DNA from: Branchiostoma floridae
Taxonomy: Eukaryota > Chordata > Leptocardii > Amphioxiformes > Branchiostomatidae
Length of the DNA stretch: 27,686 bases
Reading direction: 5' to 3'
NCBI RefSeq assembly: GCF_000003815.2
Contig: NC_049983.1
Location: 5,228,781-5,256,466, forward strand
Position 1 is the stretch's first letter. Every line of letters starts with the position of its first letter. Shown here in pieces: positions 22,901 through 27,686 of the stretch. A model generated the notes under the pieces. That model did not search any database and had not been told where the DNA came from. It saw only the letters and a program-made list of their open reading frames with translations. The position numbers and the translations under genes are program-made.

Positions 22901-25306
22901 ATTTACAAATGTTTCCAAAAAAAGATAGGGTCAGCCACTTCCCGTAACAAGACTGCTAATCCTACCAAGGCATTTTTGGGTTGGGAAGGACTGCAGACAC
23001 TCCCAATGGAGTCCCATCATCTGTCAATTTCTGACTGTTAAATATTGGTCAGACATTAAGACAAGTTTGTAATGCAGCACGCATTTTGAGAGCTGGCACG
23101 TTTAAATGCTGATTTATGTAGAGTAGAATGGCAAAGTTTTCAACATCATTAAAACATTTAACAAATTAGAATAAAGCAGAGAGGGCATTTCTTAAAACCA
23201 TTACTGGTAGTACAATTAGTCAGCTATAGATCTGCAAAATCTAACATGAAATAGTAATAATGGATATAATGTTTGTTTTGAATGACATTGTGTCACACTA
23301 TACGTTGTTGCTTTTTCTGTGCATAATCAATGTTTAAGGCAGATAGCTTATAACTTATACCCCATAAGACTCTCTTTTCAGACTGCACACTTACATGTAG
23401 GTTTATCCACTGTCCAAATTGGACAGGTTTTTCCAAAAACCCTTCCGGTAGAGTGCATGTTGCATAAGTGACACAGCCAGAATCATATGACATGTCTTCT
23501 AGTCCTAGAGGCAGGACCACTAACCACTTGACCTAATGCATGCTACCTAAGTACAATGTAGTACAGACTTCAGTTTCTGACCTATTGCTACCTTCTGTTT
23601 CATTTGAGGTGTTTCTGTTAGATCTCTGTGTGAGTGTTCTCCACTTAGCTTTAAGGATGGGGAAGCCAAGAGATAAGGCACCAGAACTTGACTGGTGGGT
23701 GTCACTTTCTTTTCACAGTCCATTTATCCAATTGAAAAAGATTTGATGGTACACATTTTCCAAATCAAGGCAGTTCAATGTAGCCATCCTTTAAAAGGCA
23801 TTGGAGATAGTTCTCAGTGACATGAATATTTCAAATATTCCACTAAACAGGGAAACATTGGACGTCCTTGCGTCCTTGTGTGACGTGAAGGCTGTAGATA
23901 TAAACAAACTGTTTTGAAATCAAAAAATATATCATACAAATGGAATGGAAGGAAGGAATATCCATTGTGTGATTGCTAAGATCCCTGACGCAGGGGTAGG
24001 CAGCAGGCGGCTATTCTTCACACCGCGCTTCCATGTGGCTCTATCCAGTGGGTCGACCACAAATATTTGAAATACATATAGATTATAAACAATGGCAACA
24101 AACATGACTTGGAATAGACTTAAGGAGCAAAACCATTCTTACCTTTCAGCTGCTTAATGATCTCATTTTTAGCTTCATTCTGAAGCTTAGATTCTTCTAG
24201 TTGCCCTGTGAATGGCACATTTCAATGATTACAAAGAAACTTTCAGGTTGCTAAAACATACACGTAGTAAAAGAGTAAAGCAAGTACAACAGATCCCGGA
24301 AATTGAAAAATCAAGAAAGAAGACATCCCATACCAGATTATCATGTCACTCACTTCTGATTTCAGTAAGCGCTGACTCCACTAGTTCTTCTGCCCTGTCT
24401 TCAAAACTGGATAGTTTTTCTGTAAGTGCAATGATATTGATCTCATTGTCAGAAAGGATATTGTGCCAACTAGTCATATATGCTGACCAACCAGTATAAC
24501 TGTCACTCACTCACTCACTCACTCTGCAATAAAGAAATCTAAATGAACTTAACTTTGTGTTTTAGTAACAAAAGCATTATATAGGACTACTTCTTAGTTT
24601 CAAAGTTAGGGCTCACAGTAATGTCACCCATCTACATGACATTGTACAACCTACAATGTGCAAAGAAAAATGTGTGTTTATAGGTAGAAATAAAAAATAA
24701 CTTTTGATCTTACAGACCTGTACTGATGCAAGAAACAATAAGCAGTCATAATAACCTGCTCTGGACAAATTTTAAATGCACCTGTCAGGAATCTGTCATG
24801 ACAGACTCACACAAAAGAGCACAAACCCTCCACATCCAGACAAGTCAGGTCTCTGATCATGGGGCTTTGTGTATCGCTTGTTGTCTCCATATAAACAGAG
24901 ACAGGTTTCTAGGGTTACGTGCAGTCAGACGTGCCACCAATTAACTGCCCTTGATTTAATGCATCATGGTCTTAACAAGCAATAAGAGGCAAGTCTTGTG
25001 CTAAACAACTTGAGATGACACCACTACCTTAAGACCAAAAGACAGTTTAAAATCAGCATAAACTATTTTCTGACATTTTCTTCATGCAAGAAAAAAAAAA
25101 TAAATAGATGTTGTGACTTCTTCAGGTAACCATCTTAACTTGTTGCCTAGTATGCATTTTTGATGCTGTAGTGTAGGCACACATACATGTAGGCTTTTGA
25201 CATTACAGTTCCATACACAAGTTGATAGAAGCTCTTTCCTTACCCTCTAAGTCAGCGACTTGTTGGGCACTGGTGTTGGCGTCTTCCTGCGCTCTGTCTA
25301 GCTGAC
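3841..25306 (-). CDS. Multi-exon gene for a modular coiled-coil protein with C-terminal membrane anchor (gene extent)
   Basis: Fifteen minus-strand exons with GT donors and AG acceptors join into one coiled-coil protein ending in a hydrophobic segment; each is listed separately below. About 480 residues are visible. The eleven upstream exons (25306 down to 14849) all begin with two bases and end with one base of a split codon (phase 1-1). The junction codons give Asp, Glu, Gly, Ala or Arg before a conserved [QKR]-L or similar. No start codon or signal peptide was found, so the 5' end is probably outside the window. Family not recognised. By architecture it resembles tail-anchored golgin-like or organelle-tether proteins; that is inference only. 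The link between the exons at 14849 and 12682 is unresolved because their phases do not match. Confidence 0.75.
4089..4192. repeat. 42-bp tandem repeat, about 2.5 copies
   Basis: Units start ACCATAGCATGTGGTGTTGT at 4089, 4131 and 4173. The first two differ by one base (CATTACC against CAGTACC). Lies in the intron between exons 14 and 15, about 150 bp from exon 15's acceptor. Confidence 0.9.
5002..5363. mobile_element. 362-bp MITE, copy 2 (PIF/Harbinger-like)
   Basis: Same length, orientation and terminal inverted repeats as the element at 1661, with about eight substitutions and no visible length change. Flanked by TTA at 4999-5001 and 5364-5366. It sits in the intron between exons 14 and 15. 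Confidence 0.87.
5651..5698. repeat. 16-bp tandem repeat, three copies
   Basis: Units at 5651, 5667 and 5683 read GGGATTTCAATACATA, GGGATTTCGGAACATA and GGGATTTCGGAAAATA. A fourth unit breaks down after GGG. Confidence 0.85.
5936..6070 (-). CDS. Coiled-coil exon 14, membrane-proximal (135 nt, 45 residues)
   Basis: Acceptor TGTATTACAG before 6070, donor GTGAGT after 5936; phase 0-0, so it joins exon 13 and exon 15 without frame change. Reads CGSARTEVELLQEKLKNSQR, then ETDKLKDDLKGLKVEYKMV, then ATSSRN. Leu/Val repeat in heptads up to the last ten residues, where the helix loosens just before the hydrophobic segment of exon 15. Confidence 0.8.
6346..6720 (+). mobile_element. 5'-truncated LINE tail (end of the ORF and 3' UTR)
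   Basis: The frame ending at TAG 6497-6499 carries VRTKRFKTSPIPYLTHLLN, which resembles the extreme C-terminus of CR1/RTE-like LINE polyproteins (basic stretch, then S-x-IPY-x-x-x-LLN). It is followed by a UTR with ATTCAGCCTACGGCTGC and AATAAA at 6686-6691. Only the last 50 or so codons remain. Clade not determined. Confidence 0.6.
7049..7980 (-). repeat. Dispersed repeat (about 0.93 kb), with a (CA)n tract
   Basis: The right part, about 7340-7980, is matched in reverse complement by 21990-22640; a fragment of its left end (CTAGAGTTCCA) recurs at 17692. Contains CTCATTAA(C/T)TATGCAAATTAG motifs twice and a CA microsatellite at 7910-7946. No coding region. Family not assigned; the end TTCGC..AAGG..TTATATTTTGGG recurs in all copies. 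Confidence 0.75.
7981..8531. other. Unassigned spacer before the Penelope-like element
   Basis: Includes a GC-richer patch (8045-8180, GGGACCGTACGGAATTTATT and a run of G) that looks like repeat sequence, but no partner copy or inverted end lies in the window. No gene recognised. Confidence 0.35.
8532..10511 (+). pseudogene. Decayed Penelope-like retroelement (reverse transcriptase plus GIY-YIG endonuclease)
   Basis: Reading in three frames gives the domain order of Penelope-like elements. First an N-terminal block VLGKGLNFAVAPSDIP (about 8750). Then KENKDIVILPAGKGTAVVAM (8960-9015), TPRFYATPKIHKDP (9170-9210), FFHVTALFTSLP (9380-9415), and GIAMGSPLSPVLANLFMKEF (9576-9640). Last come the endonuclease segment CGVTYKIACEQCGEVYVGET (10140-10205) and a C-terminal WELPKSYIHVPLL. 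Frameshifts or stops occur near 8914, 9070, 9260, 9480, 9990 and 10366. The motif-A Asp reads His, the YVDD segment is deleted and the endonuclease Arg reads Trp, so it is inactive. It is antisense to the host gene inside its 6-kb intron. Confidence 0.9.
10507..10539 (+). other. Perfect 10-bp hairpin at the 3' end of the Penelope-like element
   Basis: ACCTAGTTCT at 10507-10516 pairs with AGAACTAGGT at 10530-10539 around a 13-nt loop. The left arm overlaps the stop codon of the last readable frame. Confidence 0.8.
11072..11717. mobile_element. 646-bp element with imperfect ~45-bp terminal inverted repeats
   Basis: The left end GTCTGCCTAAACACCTC (11072) is matched inverted by the right end, which reads GTCTGCCTTAACACCTC from 11717 inwards. 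Both continue with repeated ACCTCAAAC-type words (to 11122 and from 11672). No coding region. Target duplication unclear, so superfamily not assigned. Confidence 0.6.
11911..11999 (-). repeat. Short fragment of the dispersed repeat
   Basis: ACCAAATATCAATTCAATCC matches the phrase near 7857-7880, followed by diverged sequence ending GGAGGTAATGA. Lies about 100 bp from exon 13 in the intron. Confidence 0.5.
12095..12266 (-). CDS. Coiled-coil exon 13 (172 nt, about 57 residues)
   Basis: Acceptor CTGTATAG before 12266, donor GTGAGA after 12095; enters in phase 2 and leaves in phase 0. It is charged and helical throughout: RKETTKLTTEVNRLEAANRE, then LDMKYQAQKDKTDNKAIEW, then RMELNEAHREADKSRQE. 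No Pro or Gly. This is the longest uninterrupted coil segment here and strong evidence for a real coding exon. The intron that follows is 6 kb and holds several transposable elements. Confidence 0.82.
12615..12682 (-). CDS. Coiled-coil exon 12 (68 nt, or 42 nt if it starts at 12656)
   Basis: Donor GTGAGT after 12615. The peptide SLRKRIQSLEEDLN continues through a split Arg codon (AG + A) into exon 13 with no break in the coiled coil, which fixes the frame. Acceptor TTTGTTTAG before 12682 gives phase 0 and adds KCPTKKNG. Acceptor AATGGCAG before 12656 gives phase 2 and exactly 14 residues. Neither joins directly to the phase-1 end of exon 11. Confidence 0.62.
12683..14132. other. Intron between exons 11 and 12; one inverted repeat, no assured gene
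   Basis: A perfect 14-bp inverted repeat, GTAGAGGTGACACT at 13280-13293 and its complement at 13405-13418, encloses a 111-bp loop. The minus strand shows a strong donor (GTAAGTG, about 13310) but no convincing exon in front of it. A small unfound exon joining exons 11 and 12 may lie here. Confidence 0.45.
14133..14828. mobile_element. 696-bp non-autonomous DNA transposon flanked by TA
   Basis: Terminal inverted repeats GAGTCCATTCCAAG...CACC...TG, with two mismatches in about 21 bp, are flanked by TA on both sides (14131-14132, 14829-14830). A TA duplication suggests Tc1/mariner-type mobilisation. Very AT-rich and non-coding. A second copy begins at 27317 with about 98% identity over 370 bp. 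A scrap of the right end is at 24090. Confidence 0.82.
14849..14953 (-). CDS. Coiled-coil exon 11 (105 nt, or 42 nt if it ends at 14912)
   Basis: Acceptor ATGCTCAG before 14953. Reads (G)QLQECQCELERLKG, two good heptads, then a very polar tail rich in Asn, Asp, Lys and Gly. Two donors keep phase 1: GTACAT after 14849 (35 residues) and GTATGC after 14912, which would give exactly 14 residues, or two heptads. If the first is used, the end of a transposon lies only 18 bp past the exon. The next exon found does not accept phase 1 (see findings). Confidence 0.65.
15034..15058. repeat. (CAAA)n microsatellite
   Basis: Six tandem CAAA units in the intron upstream of exon 11. Confidence 0.9.
15235..15615. 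repeat. Degenerate tandem repeat, about four units of 90-135 bp
   Basis: The motif ATGCAAAAATGGAC with a following CTTCC or CAGTCC and a TAAAATGACTT/CAAATTTAAAAA block recurs near 15246, 15357, 15493 and 15585 with irregular spacing. Old and diverged. Confidence 0.55.
15783..15845 (-). CDS. Coiled-coil exon 10 (63 nt)
   Basis: Acceptor AATTCACAG before 15845, donor GTACGA after 15783, phase 1-1. Reads (E)QLDRVQQSSKESQNE then AEKVR. a/d residues L3, V6, S10, S13, A17, V20. Its opening QLDRVQ resembles QLDRAQ of exon 1, consistent with exon duplication. Confidence 0.74.
16047..16109 (-). CDS. Coiled-coil exon 9 (63 nt)
   Basis: Acceptor CACTGCTAG before 16109, donor GTAAGA after 16047, phase 1-1. 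Reads (D)RLIDEERASKENHQ then EAKNLK. Heptad positions L3, E6, S10, N13, A17, L20: Leu at both ends and a polar core, so this is a weaker coil than exon 8. A 664-bp MITE occupies the intron upstream of it. Confidence 0.72.
16348..17011. mobile_element. 664-bp MITE with TTA duplications (PIF/Harbinger-like)
   Basis: Left end GGCCCATTTTAGACAGACAA, right end (inverted) GGCCCACTTCAGACAGACAA: 18 of 20 match. Flanked by TTA at 16345-16347 and 17012-17014. The interior is unusually GC-rich at 16825-16880 (CGCCGGCCCCCCGCACG). No transposase seen. Confidence 0.8.
17463..17525 (-). CDS. Coiled-coil exon 8 (63 nt)
   Basis: Acceptor GCAAAAACAG before 17525, donor GTCAGT after 17463, phase 1-1. Reads (D)QLNKAEGTAHDVKQ then QILALR. 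a/d residues L3, A6, A10, V13, I17, L20 fit three perfect heptads. It is too short to stand out as an open frame; I called it from its match in size, phase and register to exons 1, 3, 9 and 10. Confidence 0.72.
17526..18797. other. Intron stretch with repeat fragments, no gene
   Basis: 17692-17760 is a fragment of the dispersed repeat's left end (AACTAGAGTTCCATAAACCC). CAGGTGCAGGGATCT occurs at 17877 and 17942. From 17994, ACAGTCAAACCTGTATTAGC followed by several GGTCACTT words looks like the terminus of a pogo/Tigger-like DNA transposon; its other end was not found. Several short open frames at 18.1-18.7 kb have no support. Confidence 0.45.
18798..19090 (-). mobile_element. tRNA-derived SINE
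   Basis: On the minus strand the head carries an A box TGGCACAATCGG (19077-19066, 11 of 12 to TRGCNNAGYNGG) and a B box GGTTCAAATCC (19033-19023, perfect). They are 44 nt apart, as in tRNA genes. About 230 bp of body follows, including CCTTGGATAGGACGTTAAAT and GATCCCACTGCATATA. The acceptor-stem halves do not pair as in a tRNA, so it is a SINE, not a tRNA gene. The body may belong to a widely shared SINE domain, unverified. Confidence 0.75.
19309..19431 (-). CDS. Coiled-coil exon 7 (123 nt, 41 residues)
   Basis: Acceptor CGCAGCAG before 19431, chosen over the adjacent CGCAG and CAGAG because only it keeps phase 1; donor GTACCA after 19309. Segment LTAAQGDTQQRLEEIRQLRE then QLQEAQSIARER, ending CFELQ. 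Heptads run through L2, A5, T9, I16, L19, L23, A26, A30, C37 and L40. At 41 residues it is one short of six heptads. This is one of the strongest coiled-coil calls in the window. Confidence 0.78.
19905..20335. repeat. Segment bounded by inverted GTACYGGTAC and GGTCC words
   Basis: GTACTGGTAC (about 19910) and repeated CAGGTCCA/TGGACCTG words face CAGGTCCGGACCTGGACC and CTGTACCGGTACCCACCCC near 20280-20325. The right end recurs in reverse at 25762-25860. Probably an old dispersed element; ends uncertain. Confidence 0.4.
20384..20455 (-). CDS. Exon 6, acidic linker to coiled coil (72 nt; may start at 20500)
   Basis: Donor GTACAT after 20384 and a GEL-like end SELEELR. The acceptor is ambiguous: CTAACACAG gives a 72-nt exon opening (E)TATQNGSVDD. 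CTACTCCAG, giving a start at 20500, makes 117 nt and adds HLDSNPALLHVSNTE. Both preserve phase 1-1, and both follow pyrimidine-rich DNA. The segment is polar and acidic (VDDISFEDKSELEE), so it is probably a linker before the next helix. Confidence 0.6.
20794..20910 (-). CDS. Coiled-coil exon 5 (117 nt, 39 residues)
   Basis: Acceptor CATACAG before 20910, donor GTATCA after 20794, phase 1-1 (split Asp codon). It opens (D)ELVETKETLRRTEERLSKSA with Leu/Val/Thr at a/d positions, continues with ELEARLRPV, and ends in a Ser/Asn-rich stretch TSNSELQTE. The intron to exon 4 is only 112 bp. The Pro suggests the helix breaks near residue 30. Confidence 0.72.
21023..21199 (-). CDS. Coiled-coil exon 4 (177 nt, 59 residues)
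   Basis: Acceptor after a pyrimidine tract (CCTCCCACTACCAG) before 21199, donor GTGAGT after 21023, phase 1-1. It opens (D)KLSQSERQNLQWLRRDLVQK, a coiled-coil start like the 63-nt modules. The middle is polar and less regular (Asn, His, Cys, Thr-rich, for example HGNTSC and MQLDSSC), and it ends EQVQRLR. The middle is probably a linker or break in the rod. Confidence 0.72.
21563..21842. repeat. ATTT/ATT-type simple-repeat array (about 280 bp)
   Basis: Interspersed AAAT and AAT units with occasional G or C variants (AAATGAT, AAATACAT). The long minus-strand open frames here (Tyr/Leu/Ile/Phe repeats) are products of the array, not genes. Confidence 0.95.
21990..22640 (+). repeat. Dispersed repeat, inverted relative to the copy at 7.3-8.0 kb
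   Basis: TACCTTCGCCAAGAACGTTA, CTCGAGAACGCCTGGATGG, GGTCCCCTAGCGGCCTGTTA and TTGCATAATTAATGAGAAAA occur in reverse order and complement at 7980-7340. Non-coding; truncated at its right end. Confidence 0.75.
22641..24089. other. Intron stretch between exons 3 and 4, no gene recognised
   Basis: Short open frames only. Around 23995-24060 a GC-richer patch (CAGGCGGCTATTCTTCACAC) may be repeat sequence. No exon of the 63-nt type was found here despite searching both splice phases. Confidence 0.4.
24090..24121. mobile_element. Scrap of the TA-flanked element's right end
   Basis: AACAATGGCAACAAACAT then GACTTGGAATAGACTTAA matches the right end at 14788-14830 with a short deletion. It stops about 22 bp before exon 3's donor side. 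Confidence 0.7.
24143..24205 (-). CDS. Coiled-coil exon 3 (63 nt)
   Basis: Acceptor TTCACAG before 24205, donor GTAAGA after 24143, phase 1-1. Starts (R)QLEESKLQNEAKNE and ends IIKQLK. a/d positions L3, S6, N10, K13, I17, L20: the hydrophobic ends are strong and the middle is polar. It is 148 bp downstream of exon 2. Confidence 0.75.
24354..24419 (-). CDS. Coiled-coil exon 2 (66 nt, 22 residues)
   Basis: Acceptor CTTACAG before 24419, donor GTGAGT after 24354. Phase 1-1: starts AA (with G from the previous exon, Glu) and ends A, which with GG of the next exon gives Arg. Core peptide KLSSFEDRAEELVESALTEI. a/d residues L3, F6, A10, L13, A17 and then I21, so it carries one residue more than the 21-residue modules, a skip in heptad register. 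Confidence 0.72.
24503..24525. repeat. (CACT)n microsatellite
   Basis: Five CACT units in the intron upstream of exon 2. Confidence 0.9.
25244..25306 (-). CDS. Coiled-coil exon 1 of those visible (63 nt, three heptads)
   Basis: Acceptor TTGTAG before 25306, donor GTAAGG after 25244. It begins with GT and ends with a single G (phase 1-1). The peptide starts QLDRAQEDANT and ends VADLE. Hydrophobic or small residues sit at positions 3, 6, 10, 13, 17 and 20 (L, A, A, S, V, L), a clean heptad pattern. It is the most upstream exon found; a TIR element begins about 200 bp further upstream. Confidence 0.75.
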
Positions 25307-25506
25307 CTACAACATGATTGTACAAGTACATGAAGGTCAAGAACCAGGACTGGTAATGTCACCAAATTCTTTTCTTGTTAATATTACACTCCTCTCCTAG
25401 TAAACACAACACCATCAGGTACATCAGATAAGTACAGTTACAGTAAATTATGGTTACAAATTTTCCACTTTTTTCCTTATGGCATAATCTGACCGTTCCC
25501 CCTTTA

Positions 25507-27273
25507 GGCCATGTTGATTTAATTACATGGATGACATCTGCGCTCACATCTGTTCCCCCCCCCAAAAAAAAAAATTTGACCACACAGTAAATTGTGCCAA
25601 GCAGCTGTAAAATAAGCACAATTATATATCATGGACTCATTAGATTGAAAAAAAAAGGATCAGAAAAAATAACTAATGCCATAGAATGCCATAGAATGCC
25701 AAAATAAATCTAAAGTCAAAGAATAAGATGTGAAAGTACAGAAAGAAGAAAAAATCTATTGTTGGTAGGGGTAGGTACCAGTACAGAAAATTCGTTCCGT
25801 TCAGGTGCAGAGGATCATTTCCAGGTACGGGCCTGAACCTTGACCTGATTGTCTGTGGAAACTTGAGAATTGGCAATACTCAAAACAATGGTAATTGGTC
25901 AATATTGCTGCAAAGGAATCTGTTTGGTGGATTATCTGACTCCCACTGGCATTTTCAGTCAGTCAGTCGAGGCCAACACGGGAAGCATGCTGGACCCTCC
26001 TTCTCCACTCCTCCCTATCCTTCATCAGTGAACGTAGTTCAGCTGTGCTGCTCAGTCTGTCGAGCCCGGAGTCCCGCTTGAGTGTGTCGATAAGGGTAGT
26101 TCTCTGCCTGCCAGGTTTCCTTTTACCCTGGACCGGTTCCCATAAGATCAGCTCACTTGCCACTAGTTCTGGGTGTCGCACATAGTGGCCAGCGAGCTGC
26201 ATGCGCCTTTGCCTGATCTTATCACTTAGTCTAGGCAGGTTACCATATAGTGCTATGTTCCTTACACGGTCCTCCCAAGACACATTTAGAGCTCTCCTTA
26301 GCATTCTAGTGTACATGCCATCCAGTGCCCTCTCATCCTGTACTGTTAGTGTCCAGGTTTCTGAGCCATACAGTAGCACACACTCAACAGTAGAGACAAA
26401 GAGGCGTCGTTTAAGGTCGTCAGCCATTCCTGACTGCCACACTCTCCTCATGCTGTGTAAGGCGTTCCAAGCGAGAGCTCGTCTCACTTTCATGTCGTGT
26501 GCTGTTGAGGCAATCCAGCCACCGAGGTACTTGAAGTCGGGTACTACCTCTAGTCGAGTGCCGTCAAGAGTAGCAACATTGTTGTCTGATGAATTGAAAG
26601 CCATGACCTTAGTCTTTTTTGTATTCAACTGTAGGCCAATCCTTTGACATTGACGCTCGACTGCATTAAGAAGAGTACAAGCCTTTTCTGCAGTGTCGGA
26701 TATCAACGCGATATCATCTGCGAAGTCTAAGTCCATCACTATTTTAGCTGGTATTCGACGACTTGCTCTTTCCTTGAGGGTGAAGCCCAACCGCTCTTCC
26801 TTCCCTTCGATGGCACATCTCAGTGCATAGTCAAGTGCAACTATGAACAGGAAAGGCGCCAACGTGTCACCCTGAAGTACGCCTGCCAGAATTTTAAAAT
26901 GGCATTTTAAAATCCCATATCCAAGTAATAATGATCACGGCTAACTGTCTCTGTACCTTTGACTGTAGAAACTTGGTGGAAATGACTATAAAATAGTATA
27001 AACTCTACTTAACTTCACTCTTGTTGTCTTCTTGACCTGCTAAGACCCCAAACGCCTGCCGATATGTCCATTTCATATATATATTTTTTTTCACGTCTGT
27101 TTTATCGGATTGGTCCAAAAAGAAGAAAAAAGCAATGTTTTGCATCCGTACAATGTACTGGTCCCTACACCTAACTGTTGGTATACCATATGATGTGTTT
27201 TTAGTCCTACATCACTCGCATCAGTTTTAGGGTTCCCAGAGGATGTCAACAATATAATCAAACCAACATGGCC
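25507..27273. mobile_element. 1767-bp TIR element with TTA duplications and a nested LINE fragment
   Basis: Left end GGCCATGTTGATTTAATTAC and right end inverted GGCCATGTTGGTTTGATTAT agree at 19 of 22 positions. TTA flanks both sides (25504-25506, 27274-27276). Removing the nested LINE fragment and one duplication leaves about 0.8 kb of non-coding DNA, so this is probably another PIF/Harbinger-like MITE. No transposase found. Confidence 0.68.
25956..26899 (-). pseudogene. 5'-truncated non-LTR retrotransposon, reverse transcriptase C-terminal half
   Basis: The frame from about 26893 to the stop at 25963-25965 is open for over 300 codons. It opens inside RT motif B (GVLQGDTLAPFLFIVALDYA), then the catalytic motif DLDFADDIALIS, a thumb region (LQLNTKKTKVM, FKYLGGWI) and a C-terminal part with YGSETWTLT and a basic GKRKPGRQRT stretch. 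The endonuclease and first RT motifs are missing, so it cannot be active. The 3' end is an (ACTG)3 tail abutting a 9-bp target duplication TGGCATTTT (25947-25955 and 26900-26908). RTE-like or related clade, unverified. Confidence 0.88.
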
Positions 27274-27316
27274 TTACATGTAGAAAAAAATACTGGTAAA
27301 CAAAACCATTAAGATA

Positions 27317-27686
27317 GAGTCCATTCCAAGACACCATGAGAGTTTTTAGGCGATATTTATAATTAGTCTGAATTATTTTGAGTAAAAGAATATCTGAGCC
27401 ACAATAATTAGATAATTTTCAAAAAATTGACTAAGAAAATACTCATTTATTTGAATTTCTTTGAATATTTTAGAAACATTTTGAAAGTAACTGTACAAAA
27501 ATATCTTTATTTAGAATAATTGTGAAACCTCTCTGTGATTATTTCACATTTACAAATATTTACAAAAAATGGTAAACCTGGCCAAATGGTAAAATTAGTT
27601 TATTGCCCCCATAAAAGTAAGCCCTATTGTTGCATCTGTATATTTTTAGATTTCACTGCTGGGCACTGGTGGATCCTTTGTGGTGG
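27317..27686. mobile_element. Second copy of the TA-flanked element, cut by the window end
   Basis: Begins GAGTCCATTCCAAGACACCA after TA at 27315-27316 and follows 14133-14506 with about six to eight substitutions. The right end lies outside the window. Confidence 0.85.

Noticed and set aside
23560-23640. Extra coiled-coil exon between exons 3 and 4
   Set aside because: The phase-1 reading meets a stop at once, and other acceptors do not restore phase 1 at the donor.
26201-26647. 148-residue plus-strand open frame
   Set aside because: It is the antisense shadow of the LINE reverse transcriptase; the minus frame has clear RT motifs.

Overview
The window is a piece of an animal (metazoan) nuclear genome. 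It is AT-rich and dominated by introns and transposable elements. Small exons with GT...AG borders lie on the minus strand, and there are metazoan element types (Penelope-like element, 5'-truncated LINEs, tRNA-headed SINE, MITEs). The palindrome TACATGTA recurs throughout. A lancelet (Branchiostoma) or a similar marine invertebrate is my best guess; this is inference from repeat style, not a database match.

The one host gene I can support runs right to left on the minus strand, from at least 25306 to 3841. Fifteen exons can be read; its 5' part lies beyond the right edge of the window or was missed. Exons at 25.3, 24.4, 24.2, 21.1, 20.8, 20.4, 19.4, 17.5, 16.1, 15.8 and 14.9 kb are all phase 1-1. 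Five of them are exactly 63 nt: 21 residues, three heptads, with hydrophobic a/d positions at residues 3, 6, 10, 13, 17 and 20. A second block at 12.6, 12.2 and 6.0 kb gives a more conventional coiled coil. The last exon (3841-3939) encodes one hydrophobic segment followed directly by a stop. The product is therefore read as a long, modular coiled-coil protein with a C-terminal membrane anchor (about 480 residues visible). I cannot name the family.

The introns are full of mobile elements. Left flank: a diverged repeat (990-1315) and one 362-bp MITE (1661-2022). Intron between the last two exons: its near-identical twin (5002-5363) and two short tandem arrays. The 6-kb intron 6071-12094: a LINE 3' tail, a dispersed repeat of about 0.93 kb, a dead Penelope-like element (8532-10511) and an inverted-repeat-bounded 646-bp element. 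Further right: a 696-bp TA-flanked element (14133-14828), degenerate tandem repeats, a 664-bp MITE (16348-17011), a tRNA-derived SINE on the minus strand (18798-19090), a 280-bp ATTT-type array, and an inverted copy of the 7-kb dispersed repeat. Last come a 1767-bp TIR element (25507-27273) with a LINE fragment nested inside it, and the start of a second copy of the TA-flanked element at the window end.

No bacterial-type operons, rRNA, CRISPR or intact tRNA genes are seen. The most noteworthy signals are the exon-coded heptad modules and the set of different TIR elements sharing GGCC termini and TTA duplications.
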